This document shows positions 45,471 through 53,541 of a stretch of 64,000 nucleotides of DNA, one piece after another. The position numbers were made by a program, and so were the translations under genes. The notes below the pieces were generated by a model. The model was not told where the DNA came from and did no database searches. It worked only from the letters and a program-made list of their open reading frames with translations. How positions within the stretch are numbered: the stretch's first letter is position 1; each line of letters opens with the position of its first letter. The DNA is from Betaproteobacteria bacterium. GTDB lineage: Bacteria; Pseudomonadota; Gammaproteobacteria; Burkholderiales; JAEUOS01. The DNA is taken from positions 134,344-198,343 of the forward strand of contig JAQGMJ010000049.1 of the NCBI GenBank assembly GCA_028292405.1, read 5' to 3'.

Positions 45471-47675
45471 ATGGAAATTAAAGTCAATTTTCTCGATAAA
45501 CTGCGTCTTGAAGCCAAGTTCGACGACTTCACGGTCGTGTCCGACCAGCCTATCCGTTACAAGGGCGATGGGTCGGCGCCGGGACCCTTCGATTATTTCC
45601 TGGCCTCGTCGGCATTGTGCGCGGCATACTTCGTGAAGTTGTACTGCGTCACCCGTGATATTCCAACCGAGAATATCCGCCTGTCGCAGAATAATATTGT
45701 CGATCCGAAAGATCGCTACAAACAGATTTTCAAGATCCAGGTGGAGTTGCCGGCGGATATTTCGGAAGTGGACCGCCGCGGCATCTTGCGCTCGATCGAG
45801 CGTTGCACGGTAAAGAAGGTGGTGCAAGCTGGCCCCGAATTCGTCATTGAAGAAGTGGCAAACCTGGATGCCGATGCCCAGGCCTTGCTGGCGTTGAAGT
45901 CGGCGCCCGAGGCCAGCACCTATATTGCCGGCAAGGATCTGCCGCTGGAGCAGACCATCGCCAATATGTCGGGCGTTTTGGCCGGCCTGGGCATGAAGAT
46001 CGAGATCGCGTCGTGGCGCAATCTGGTTCCCAATGTGTGGTCGCTGCATATCCGCGATGCGCACTCGCCGATGTGTTTTACCAATGGCAAGGGAGCGACC
46101 AAGGAAAGCGCGCTGGCCTCCGCCTTGGGCGAGTTCATCGAGCGCGTCAACAACAACCATTTTTACGCCGGCGCGTTTTGGGGCGAGGACATCGCCAACG
46201 CGGAATTCGTGCATTACCCGGAGGAGCGCTGGTTCAAGCCTGGCCGCAAGGATGCGCTGCCGGCCGGCATTCTGGATGCGTACTGCCGGGAGATTTACGA
46301 TCCCGATGGCGAGTTGCGTGGCTCGCATCTGGTCGATACCAACTCCGGCAATGCAAAGCGCGGCATCTGTTCGCTGCCGTATGTGCGGCATTCGGACGGC
46401 GAGGTGGTGTATTTCCCCTCCAACCTGGTCGAAAACCTGTTCGTCAGCAATGGTATGAGCGCCGGCAATACGCTGGCCGAAGCGCAGGTGCAATGCCTGT
46501 CGGAGATTTTCGAACGGGCGGTCAAGCGCGAAATTCTGGAAGGTGAACTCGCCTTGCCTGATGTGCCGCAGCAAGTGCTGGCGAAATACCCTGGCATTGT
46601 GGCCGGGATCAAGGGGTTGGAAGAGCAGGGCTTTCCGGTTCTGGTAAAGGATGCGTCGCTGGGCGGGACCTATCCGGTCATGTGCGTCACCTTGATGAAC
46701 CCGCGCACAGGTGGCGTGTTTGCCTCGTTCGGCGCGCACCCCAGCCTGCAGGTGGCGCTGGAACGCAGCCTGACGGAATTGCTGCAAGGGCGCAGCTTCG
46801 AGGGCCTGAACGATCTGCCCCGGCCTACCTTCGCCAGTGAAGCCGTGACCGAGCCGAACAACTTCGTTGAGCACTTCATCGACTCCAGCGGCATCGTGTC
46901 GTGGCGCTTTTTCAGCGCCAAGGCCGATCACGAATTTGTCGAGTGGGATTTTTCCGGCCAGGGTGAAAACTCCAATGCCGAGGAAGCCGCGACCTTGTTC
47001 GGCATTCTCGAAGACATGGGTAAAGAGGTGTACACGGCGGTGTACGACCAGCTGGGTGCCGTCGCCTGCCGGATTCTGGTGCCGGGTTATTCGGAAATCT
47101 ATCCGGTGGAAGACCTGATCTGGGACAACACCAACAAGGCACTCCTGTTCCGCGGCGATATCCTGAATCTGCACCGCCTGGACGATGCTGGCCTGAAAGC
47201 GCTGCTCAAGCGTCTGGAAAACAGCGAGCTGGACGAGTACGGCGACGTCGCCACCTTGATCGGCATCGAATTTGACGAGAATACGGACTGGGGGCAACTG
47301 ACGGTTCTCGAGTTGAAGCTGCTGATCCGTCTCGCCTTGCGGCAATTTGACGAGGCGCAAGAGCTGGTGGGCGCCTTCCTGCAATACAACGACAACACGG
47401 TCGAGCGCGGATTGTTCTACCAGGCCCTGAATGCGGTGCTGGAAGTGCTGCTCGATGACGATTTGGAAATGGACGACTACGCGGTCAACTTCCGCCGGAT
47501 GTTCGGCGACGCCCGGATGGACGCTGTCATGGGGTCGGTGGACGGCAGCGTGCGCTTCTTCGGGTTGACGCCGACGAGCATGAAACTGGAGGGCCTCGAC
47601 AGGCACCATCGCCTGCTCGACAGCTACAATAAATTGCACAAGGCGCGATCCGGTGTGGCAGCTACGGCGAGTTAG
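45471..47675 (+). CDS. OsmC-YcaO fusion protein
   Basis: 734 residues. Residues ~1-135 form an OsmC-like domain with both characteristic cysteines, Cys50 (SSALC) and Cys112 (ERCTV). Residues ~155-734 are collinear with E. coli YcaO: PNVWSLHIRDAHSPMCFTNG, GKGATKESALASALGEFIER, SNGMSAGNT and FASFGAHPSLQVALERS. YcaO enzymes activate backbone amides with ATP. E. coli YcaO has been linked to RimO-dependent methylthiolation of ribosomal protein S12; no RiPP precursor or partner is visible here. Start ATG follows AGGGG. The gene lies immediately right of the guaA remnant. OsmC activity might deliver a thiol or sulfur group, which is inference. Confidence 0.88.
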   Translation: MEIKVNFLDKLRLEAKFDDFTVVSDQPIRYKGDGSAPGPFDYFLASSALCAAYFVKLYCVTRDIPTENIRLSQNNIVDPKDRYKQIFKIQVELPADISEVDRRGILRSIERCTVKKVVQAGPEFVIEEVANLDADAQALLALKSAPEASTYIAGKDLPLEQTIANMSGVLAGLGMKIEIASWRNLVPNVWSLHIRDAHSPMCFTNGKGATKESALASALGEFIERVNNNHFYAGAFWGEDIANAEFVHYPEERWFKPGRKDALPAGILDAYCREIYDPDGELRGSHLVDTNSGNAKRGICSLPYVRHSDGEVVYFPSNLVENLFVSNGMSAGNTLAEAQVQCLSEIFERAVKREILEGELALPDVPQQVLAKYPGIVAGIKGLEEQGFPVLVKDASLGGTYPVMCVTLMNPRTGGVFASFGAHPSLQVALERSLTELLQGRSFEGLNDLPRPTFASEAVTEPNNFVEHFIDSSGIVSWRFFSAKADHEFVEWDFSGQGENSNAEEAATLFGILEDMGKEVYTAVYDQLGAVACRILVPGYSEIYPVEDLIWDNTNKALLFRGDILNLHRLDDAGLKALLKRLENSELDEYGDVATLIGIEFDENTDWGQLTVLELKLLIRLALRQFDEAQELVGAFLQYNDNTVERGLFYQALNAVLEVLLDDDLEMDDYAVNFRRMFGDARMDAVMGSVDGSVRFFGLTPTSMKLEGLDRHHRLLDSYNKLHKARSGVAATAS

Positions 47676-47753
47676 GGGGTCGAGCCGTGGCTGGATCTGA
47701 TGATGCCGTTCATTCTCCCGGCGAGCATCGATTGGGAATAGGGCGAGGCACCG

Positions 47754-48386
47754 ATGGCTGAGCAACTTTCTTTTGCGGATTTTGAGCCGGGCGGGAAGGC
47801 CCGAGCCGCCGCGCGGCGCACGCCCGCCGCCACCCGCAAGGCGATGAAGGGATTGTTCTTCGCCCTGCGCCCTGTGCCGGAAATGCGCGCAGCCCTGAGC
47901 GGGCTCGGGCAGGGCTTGCGCGAGCAGCATGGCCTGGAAGGGGCACTGCTGAAGCCGGAGAACTTTCACATGACGCTGCATCCTTTCCGCCAGACCGAGG
48001 GAGATTGGCCGGTGGAAATCATCGAAGCGGCCCGGGTAGCGGCGGCGAGTCTCACCCAGTCCTCGTTCGAGGTCGCTTTCGACCGGGCGATGAGTTTCAA
48101 TCGCAAAAAGGCGACCGAGCCGCTGGTGCTGGTGGCCGTCGACCAGGACCAGGAGGCGCTGCTTGCTTTCCAGCATGCCCTCGGTACCGCGATGGAAAGA
48201 ACGGGCCTGGGTCAATACGTCGAGCGCCATCCGACGCCGCACCTGACCCTGCTGTACGACCGCCGCCGCATCGACATGCAGGCGATCGAACCCATCGGCT
48301 GGACTGCCCATGAATTCGTGCTGATCGAAAGCCTGACCGGCAAGAGCACCCACGTCGAGCTCGGCTGCTGGCCGCTGCGCGGCTAG
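47754..48386 (+). CDS. 2H phosphoesterase (2'-5' RNA ligase family)
   Basis: 210 residues. After a basic N-terminus the fold begins KGLFFALRPVPEMRAAL. The catalytic pairs are H-M-T at 72-74 and H-L-T at 163-165, and the end reads IESLTGKSTHVELGCWPLR. LigT-type proteins act on 2',5'-linkages or cyclic phosphates of RNA; the natural substrate is uncertain. It is a paralogue of the gene at 37315, with similar endings (HVELGCW / HVERGCW). It lies 78 bases after the OsmC-YcaO gene on the same strand and may be co-transcribed with it. Confidence 0.88.
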   Translation: MAEQLSFADFEPGGKARAAARRTPAATRKAMKGLFFALRPVPEMRAALSGLGQGLREQHGLEGALLKPENFHMTLHPFRQTEGDWPVEIIEAARVAAASLTQSSFEVAFDRAMSFNRKKATEPLVLVAVDQDQEALLAFQHALGTAMERTGLGQYVERHPTPHLTLLYDRRRIDMQAIEPIGWTAHEFVLIESLTGKSTHVELGCWPLRG

Positions 48387-48416
48387 GGCGATCAGCAGCG
48401 CGCAGCTAAAACGGCC

Positions 48417-48477
48417 AAGTGCTCCCACCAGGGAGCACTTGCCAGGACTACCCCGGGAGCAGACTCGCCGCTCCCGG
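48417..48477. repeat. Two hairpins in the convergent gap before the PEP-CTERM genes
   Basis: AAGTGCTCCC/GGGAGCACTT (48417-48440, loop ACCA) and CCGGGAG/CTCCCGG (48453-48477) share the GGGAGC core. Neither has a T-run. They probably mark the 3' ends of the convergent transcripts. Confidence 0.6.
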
Positions 48478-48496
48478 TACTACGAACTGCGGCCGC

Positions 48497-49507
48497 TCAG
48501 GCGGACTTCTTCTTGCGCTTGGCGACAAAGGCCAGCATGCCCAGGCCGGCCAGCATCAGCCCGTAGGTCTCGGGTTCCGGCACCGGCGCGGTCGAGCTCA
48601 GCACCACCAGCACCGAGTGCGGATCGACTTCGCTGCCGTCCTGCGCCTGCTCGCCCACCAGGTAGATGGTGCCGAACTGGTCGACGGTGACACCCTCGAT
48701 GGCGTTATGCGGGTCGACGCCGGAAAGGTCGAACGAGCTGAGAATCTGCCCGCTGCGGTTGACTTCCAGCAGCTTGTGCGAACCCAGCGAGAGGATCAGC
48801 AGGTTGTCGGCCGCGCCCGTGCCGGCCAGGCGGTCGATCGGCGACAAGGTCTGGACGTCCGACAGCGTGGAGACGCCAAGCAGGGCCGGATCGAACAGCG
48901 GCGCCAGGGTGGACGTGCCGCCGCTGGAGCCGGTGGCGAAGGTCAGCCGGCCGGCCCGCACGTTCTCCGGCACGTCCTGCTTGATGGTGACGAAACTGCC
49001 GTCGCGGCGATCGTAGCTGAGGCCTTCCAGGCCGTCGTTGCCGACGTTCGGACCGATGTTGACCCAGGGCGCGTTGGTCAGGTTGTAGCTGCTGGCATTG
49101 GCCTGGGTGACGTTGGTATTGCCCGCGTACGTGATCTTGTAGATGTCCTGCGCGCGCTCGTCGACTACCGCGAACTGGTTGTTGCCGAGATAGGTGATGC
49201 CCTCGGCGTCGCCCTTGATGCCAGTCGGGTAGGTCAGACGCATGGTGGAGAGGGTCTGGCCGGTCTTGGAAATCTCGACTACGCCGGTGCCTTCATCGCC
49301 GACATAATAGAGATTGCCGGTGTCGCGGCTATAGGCAACGCCGGAGGCTTCCAGGCCGGAGACGCCCTGCCCGCTGGTGCCGAACAGGGTGTCGAGCTGG
49401 TAGTTGCCGGTGACCGCGTAGCTGCCCAGGTTAATCGACGACTGCGCCTGCGCCGAAGCGCAGCCCAGCGCCGCCATGGCGACGAGCAGGTATTTGAGTT
49501 TGGTCAT
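48497..49507 (-). CDS. PEP-CTERM protein with SdiA-regulated-type beta-propeller
   Basis: 336 residues. A signal peptide (LLVAMAALGCASAQAQ) is followed by a repeating domain of about 270 residues (SKTGQTLSTMRLTYPTGIKG, GAADNLLILSLGSHKLLEVN) like the SdiA-regulated/esterase-like propellers. The C-terminus is a complete sorting signal: VPEPETYGLMLAGLGMLAF followed by VAKRKKK. PEP-CTERM proteins are processed by an exosortase, which is not in this window. It lies 10 bases downstream of the second PEP-CTERM gene, so the two are co-transcribed. Confidence 0.88.
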   Translation of the reverse strand: MTKLKYLLVAMAALGCASAQAQSSINLGSYAVTGNYQLDTLFGTSGQGVSGLEASGVAYSRDTGNLYYVGDEGTGVVEISKTGQTLSTMRLTYPTGIKGDAEGITYLGNNQFAVVDERAQDIYKITYAGNTNVTQANASSYNLTNAPWVNIGPNVGNDGLEGLSYDRRDGSFVTIKQDVPENVRAGRLTFATGSSGGTSTLAPLFDPALLGVSTLSDVQTLSPIDRLAGTGAADNLLILSLGSHKLLEVNRSGQILSSFDLSGVDPHNAIEGVTVDQFGTIYLVGEQAQDGSEVDPHSVLVVLSSTAPVPEPETYGLMLAGLGMLAFVAKRKKKSA

Positions 49508-49517
49508 GATTTTGCGC

Positions 49518-50207
49518 TCAGGCCTGGTTGCGCTTGCGGGCGATGCCGCCGATCAGGGCCAAGCCGGCCAGCATCAGGGCGTAGGTACCGGGTTCGGGCA
49601 CGGCGGCGATCAGGCCGGGTGAGCCGATTTCGGAATGGTCGCCGAAGGCAGCGAAGGCGCCGTGGCTGCCGATGGCGCTCAGTGCACCCACCGCGCCATT
49701 GGCGCCGGTGGAATTGTCGAAGGTGCCGAAGGCCGGGCCGTTGGGCGAGTTGCTGAAGGAAATGCTGGCCTGGTTGGCGCCGCTGCTGTTGAACACGGTG
49801 ACGCCATCGCCGCTGGTCGACAGGCCGACGCCAGAGCCGCCGTAGAAGCCGATCTGCAGGCCGGCGGGTGCGCTGGCGCCGAACCAGGTGCTGATGAAGG
49901 CGGAGCGCAAGGCGCTGTCGGCGCCGCCGGTGTCTTCAATGAAGATCACCGACTGGCCGGCGGCGATCGAGCTGATGCCGTTGAGCGCCACGGCGCTGCT
50001 GAAGGAGCTGGAGCTGTCGTCCATTTTCCAGCCGCTGATGTTGACGGCGGAGGTACCGGTGTTGGTCAGCTCGAACCAGTCGGCGCCGACGGGCGAGTCG
50101 CCGCTGGACCAGGGGGCGACTTCGGTGATGCGGACCTGCGCGGCGGCGGGGAGGGCGGCGACGGCCAGTACGGCGGCGGCCAGGCTGAGCAGCAGTTGTT
50201 TCTTCAC
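49518..50207 (-). CDS. PEP-CTERM protein with lamin-tail-like domain
   Basis: 229 residues from GTG 50207, which has AAAGGAG six bases upstream; ATG 50246 would add 13 residues in front of the signal peptide. The signal is LLLSLAAAVLAVAALPAAAQ. The mature protein begins VRITEVAPWSSGDSPVGADW, then FELTNTGTSAVNISGWKMDD, the beta-sandwich pattern of lamin-tail domains, often found on secreted proteins. The Ser/Gly-rich middle is followed by VPEPGTYALMLAGLALIGG and ARKRNQ, the exosortase sorting signal. It is the first gene of the PEP-CTERM pair and faces the DUF4166 gene. Confidence 0.9.
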   Translation of the reverse strand: MKKQLLLSLAAAVLAVAALPAAAQVRITEVAPWSSGDSPVGADWFELTNTGTSAVNISGWKMDDSSSSFSSAVALNGISSIAAGQSVIFIEDTGGADSALRSAFISTWFGASAPAGLQIGFYGGSGVGLSTSGDGVTVFNSSGANQASISFSNSPNGPAFGTFDNSTGANGAVGALSAIGSHGAFAAFGDHSEIGSPGLIAAVPEPGTYALMLAGLALIGGIARKRNQA

Positions 50208-50438
50208 GTAAAACTCCTTTGGGAATCGGGAAATAAGGACGGGCAAGAGACGGAAATCCGGACTGCCCGGAAAAAGGACTGCGGCCTCCCGCCATCAGGA
50301 GGTGCCATGGTCTTGTTGTTGTCGGCGTAGCAACCCCCGCATGCTGATGACTTTTTGCTGCCTGTTGATTGAATCCTTGTGTCATAAAGGAGTCCATTCG
50401 GACCATTGCCGGGGTCCGAACGTCTTTCGGCATTGGCC
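50208..50438. other. Leader region between the PEP-CTERM and DUF4166 genes
   Basis: About 230 bases with no gene. It contains an eight-base inverted repeat TTCGGACC/GGTCCGAA at 50397-50420 and a hairpin-forming stretch around 50284-50320 (CCTCCCGCCATCAGGAGG). No known riboswitch core was recognised. It must contain the PEP-CTERM promoter. Confidence 0.5.
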
Positions 50439-50486
50439 TTGACAAGCGGCCGTCGTCGGTCATATATTTCTGTAACAACAGAAATA
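50439..50486 (+). promoter_or_regulatory. Promoter with perfect palindromic operator upstream of the DUF4166 gene
   Basis: TTGACA (50439-50444) and TATATT (50463-50468) are 18 bases apart. Overlapping the -10 and the expected start, 50465-50486 is a perfect 9-4-9 palindrome, TATTTCTGT-AACA-ACAGAAATA. A repressor bound here would block the promoter. Confidence 0.75.
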
Positions 50487-50514
50487 ACAGATAAACAAGA
50501 AGAAGGAGCTTGTC

Positions 50515-51264
50515 ATGGCCAAGCTAGAACGGATGGCTCTCGTGGGGGATCGCCTCGGAAAGGGGCTGCCGGCGGGTTTGCCGGCACCGGATCTGCCGCC
50601 GGCACCGCAGCCGGTGCAAACACCGGTACTGCGCGACCTGCGCTTTCGCGCATTGCTTGGCGCCGCCGCCTGGTCGCGGCTGCCGCCGGCGGTGTGCGAG
50701 CGTTTCAGCAAGCGCCTGCAGCCGGGCGCGGCGGTGACTTACGTCGGCGAAATCGTCGAAAGCCGCAAGCTCTGGCCCGGCCGCGCGCTAGCGCAGTTGT
50801 GCCGGCTGATCGGCGCGCCGTTGCCGCTGTACGACGACATCGGTGTGCCCGCCGTGGTCACGGTAACCGAGGACAGCGCCTGCGCCGGCCAGTTCTGGAC
50901 CCGCATGTACGGTCGCCGGTGCGGCTTTCCGCAGGTGATCCACAGCAGCAAGCGCTTCGCCGGGCCGACCGGCCTGGAGGAGTACCTGGGCCTGGGTTTC
51001 GGCATCGCGCTTTCTGTGAGCGCCGACAGCCAGGCTTTGCATTTCCACAGCGACCACTATTTTCTCGCCCTCGGCCCCCGCCGCATGCGCCTGCCGCGCC
51101 GGCTTTCGCCGGGTGCGCTGACCATCAGCCACGTGGACCGCGGCTGCGGCTGGTTCGCCTTCGTGCTGTCGCTGCGCCATCCGCTGCTGGGCGAACTGGT
51201 GAGCCAGACCGGCTTGTTTCGCGAAAGTTATACCCACGACATGAGGCCCGCTGGTCATGACTGA
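50515..51264 (+). CDS. DUF4166 domain-containing protein
   Basis: 249 residues, start after GAAGGAG. A Pro-rich N-terminus (~40 residues) precedes the DUF4166 pattern: FRALLGAAAWSRLPPAVCER, then GRALAQLCRLIGAPLPLYDD, FWTRMYGRR and a C-terminal LRHPLLGELVSQTGLFRE. The family is of unknown function, sometimes fused to oxidoreductases. No signal peptide or membrane helix. It faces the PEP-CTERM pair across an intergenic region with a strong promoter and operator, so its expression is probably switched by an unseen regulator. Confidence 0.82.
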   Translation: MAKLERMALVGDRLGKGLPAGLPAPDLPPAPQPVQTPVLRDLRFRALLGAAAWSRLPPAVCERFSKRLQPGAAVTYVGEIVESRKLWPGRALAQLCRLIGAPLPLYDDIGVPAVVTVTEDSACAGQFWTRMYGRRCGFPQVIHSSKRFAGPTGLEEYLGLGFGIALSVSADSQALHFHSDHYFLALGPRRMRLPRRLSPGALTISHVDRGCGWFAFVLSLRHPLLGELVSQTGLFRESYTHDMRPAGHD

Positions 51265-51382
51265 AACTTCAGATGCATATCCGCTCATTGATGCGGCGCT
51301 GGCGATGATTGTCGGGCGTGTGGATACGCAGGTCGATGAACTAAGTGCCGGCGATTTTGCATGGGGAAAACGTGCAAAATAA
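51257..51382 (+). CDS. Small ORF (41 aa) overlapping the DUF4166 stop
   Basis: ATG 51257 overlaps the last eight bases of the DUF4166 gene and runs to TAA 51380-51382 (MTETSDAYPLIDAALAMIVG, ending FAWGKRAK). The overlap is of the kind used for translational coupling. No family is recognised; it could be a truncated gene or a chance ORF. Confidence 0.35.
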   Translation: MTETSDAYPLIDAALAMIVGRVDTQVDELSAGDFAWGKRAK

Positions 51383-51502
51383 GGCGCGGCAATCGTGTTT
51401 TTTGAATATGCGGCACGTTCCGGGGATGAAGTCCGAATCCGGCCAGCCAGACCGCAACGCGGAAGCTAGAGTGAAACACTGATCCACTCAAGCGAGAAAA
51501 CG

Positions 51503-51979
51503 ATGAACAGCCGTGCGGACCACAAAACCCATGGAACCCTTGCCGCGGACAGACGCGCAGAAATGAGTGGCCTGGAGTTTGTCCGGGGACTCGTCGATGG
51601 GAGTTTGCCCCTCAACACCATTGCCCGAACCTTGAATTACGACGTTGTCGAGGCGCAAAGCGGGCGGGTAGTCGTGGCCGCCGAGCCGGGGGATGAGCAT
51701 CTCAATCCGGCCGGCACCGTGCATGGCGGCCTTACGGCCACGCTGCTCGACAGTTGCATGGGACTGGCGATTCAATCGACCCTGGAAAAGGGGCTCGATT
51801 CCACCACGCTGGAGTTCAAGATATCTTTCATCCGGCCGATTACGCCGCAGACCGGCCCGATCAGGGCGGAAGGCACGGTGATCAACCGCGGCCGCCGCAT
51901 CGGTATTGCGGAGGGCCGAGTCACCGACAGTCAGGGGCGCCTGCTGGCCCATGGGACGACTACTTGCCTGATCTTTTGA
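51503..51979 (+). CDS. PaaI-type hotdog-fold thioesterase
   Basis: 158 residues. The hotdog core shows NPAGTVHGGLTATLLDSCMG, with the HGG loop and acidic helix residue used in catalysis, then DSTTLEFKISFIRPITPQTG. The enzymes hydrolyse acyl-CoA thioesters; PaaI-type enzymes protect against stalled aromatic acyl-CoAs. The substrate is not predictable. It stands alone, 120 bases after the small ORF, and is convergent with the DUF72 gene. Confidence 0.88.
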   Translation: MNSRADHKTHGTLAADRRAEMSGLEFVRGLVDGSLPLNTIARTLNYDVVEAQSGRVVVAAEPGDEHLNPAGTVHGGLTATLLDSCMGLAIQSTLEKGLDSTTLEFKISFIRPITPQTGPIRAEGTVINRGRRIGIAEGRVTDSQGRLLAHGTTTCLIF

Positions 51980-52015
51980 TCTGGCCGGACGGTGGTGCGA
52001 AAAGCGAGGCCCAAT

Positions 52016-52894
52016 TCATGCTTCAAGCCGCGCGACCTTTTCACGCAGGCTTTTTGCATCGGCGGGCGCGTAGACCTTGCTGTCGTTGTCGAAGTAGCAA
52101 TAGACGTCGCGGCTGCGGCGCGGGCGCGGCGGTGTTTCATCGATCAGGTGCGCATCGTCCGGCTGGCTGCCGTGGGCCCAGGCGTGAATCCGCGCGGCCC
52201 AGCGCGATAGCGCGCGGTCGCTGTAGCCGCTGACATAGAGTTCCTTGTCGCCGTGCAGGCGCAGGTAGGTGAAATCGGCGGTGATGTCTTCGCGATACGG
52301 CCATTTGCCGGCGGTGTCGGCGACCACCAGTGCGATGTTGTGCTTGCGCAGCAGGCGGATGAAGCCGGGGTCGAGAAAACTTTCGTGGCGGATTTCCAAG
52401 GCGTGGCGCAGGCGGCGCCTGGCGTCGATAGCCAGGCGTGCGCGGCCATGCATGCGCGAGTCGCGGCCGCGGGCGAGTTTAAGGGCCGCTTCGGTATCGC
52501 GCGGCAGCAGCTTGAAGAACGCCTCCAGCACGGCGGCGTCGTATTGGAAGGTGGGCGGGAGTTGCCAGAGGATGGGGCCGAGTTTTTCGCGCAGGTTGAA
52601 GACGCCGGAGGCGAAGAAGTTGGCCAGCGGCTTGTCGATATCGCGCAGGCGCTTGATGTGAGTGATGAAGCGCGGGCCCTTGAGGGCGAAGACGAAACCG
52701 GGTGGCGTCTGCTCGTACCAGGCCTGGTAGCTGGCGGGGCTTTGCAGGGAGTAGAAACTGCCGTTGATTTCGATGGTGGGGAAGGCGCGGGAGGCGTATT
52801 CGAGTTCGCGCGCCTGCGTCAGGTCTTTGGGGTAGAACTTGCCACGCCAGGGGGCGTAGCGCCAGCCGGAGATGCCGATGAAGGTCTTGCCCAT
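52016..52894 (-). CDS. DUF72 (YecE-like) protein
   Basis: 292 residues. It begins FIGISGWRYAPWRGKFYP and shows EINGSFYSLQSPASYQAWYE, FALKGPRFITHIKRL and the C-terminal YLRLHGDKELYVSGYSD and DVYCYFDNDSKVYAPADA, all diagnostic of the TIM-barrel DUF72 family. The function is unknown; a link to nucleic acid or sugar phosphate metabolism has been proposed from structure. It begins two bases after the UdgX stop, so the two genes form one transcription unit and may share a DNA-repair role. Confidence 0.9.
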   Translation of the reverse strand: MGKTFIGISGWRYAPWRGKFYPKDLTQARELEYASRAFPTIEINGSFYSLQSPASYQAWYEQTPPGFVFALKGPRFITHIKRLRDIDKPLANFFASGVFNLREKLGPILWQLPPTFQYDAAVLEAFFKLLPRDTEAALKLARGRDSRMHGRARLAIDARRRLRHALEIRHESFLDPGFIRLLRKHNIALVVADTAGKWPYREDITADFTYLRLHGDKELYVSGYSDRALSRWAARIHAWAHGSQPDDAHLIDETPPRPRRSRDVYCYFDNDSKVYAPADAKSLREKVARLEA

Positions 52895-52895
52895 T

Positions 52896-53528
52896 TCAGC
52901 CCTTGGCGGAGGGGACGACGAGCTTGAGGTCGGCGACGAACTTGCCGTATTCCTGTTCCTTGTCCTCGGGCGGCACGCGCAGCAAAAACGAAGGATGCAC
53001 GGTGATCAGCAGGGAGACGCCGGGCGCATGCTCGATCAGGCGCCCGCGATTGGCGCCGATGGGTGTGGCGCGGCCGGTGACGGCGCGGGAGGCGGTGGCG
53101 CCGAGCGCGACGATGAGTTCGGGGGCGACGATTTCGATTTCGCGGTCCAGCCATTCAAGGCAGGCGGCGAGTTCGGCTTGCGCGGGGGTCTTGTGCAGAC
53201 GGCGCTTGCCGCGCAGTTCGAACTTGAAATGCTTGACGGCGTTGGTGACGTAAACGTGTTCGCGGCTGATGCCGGCATCCGTCAGCGCGCGGTCGAGCAG
53301 GCGACCGGCGGGGCCGACGAAGGGCTTGCCTGCCGTGTCTTCCTGGTCGCCGGGCTGCTCGCCGACCAGCATGATGCGGGCGGCGGCAGGGCCTTCGCCG
53401 AAGACGGTCTGGGTGGCATGCTCCCAGAGCGGGCAATCGCGGCAGTGGGCCGCGGCCTTGCGCAAGGCGGGCAGGGTGTTGCCGGCCTGGTCGGCGGTGG
53501 TGGGGCCGGGTTTGGGTTTGGTGCTCAT
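52896..53528 (-). CDS. udgX: UdgX-family uracil-DNA glycosylase
   Basis: 210 residues. Motif A is GEQPGDQEDTAGKPFVGPAG (56-75). The defining R-loop GKRRLHKTP (107-115) carries His112, which in mycobacterial UdgX forms a covalent bond with the sugar of the excised uracil. Motif B is TVHPSFLLR. Cys29, Cys32 and Cys123 lie where this group binds an Fe-S cluster. The usual R-loop Ile is Leu here, a conservative change. UdgX is resistant to release and acts as a suicide uracil trap; its cellular role is unsettled. It precedes the DUF72 gene in a two-gene unit. Confidence 0.9.
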   Translation of the reverse strand: MSTKPKPGPTTADQAGNTLPALRKAAAHCRDCPLWEHATQTVFGEGPAAARIMLVGEQPGDQEDTAGKPFVGPAGRLLDRALTDAGISREHVYVTNAVKHFKFELRGKRRLHKTPAQAELAACLEWLDREIEIVAPELIVALGATASRAVTGRATPIGANRGRLIEHAPGVSLLITVHPSFLLRVPPEDKEQEYGKFVADLKLVVPSAKG

Positions 53529-53541
53529 GGGGTGGCCTTGT

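Noticed and set aside
50208..50438. Cyclic-di-GMP or other riboswitch in the PEP-CTERM leader
   Set aside because: Hairpins exist but the conserved core of known riboswitch classes was not found by eye.
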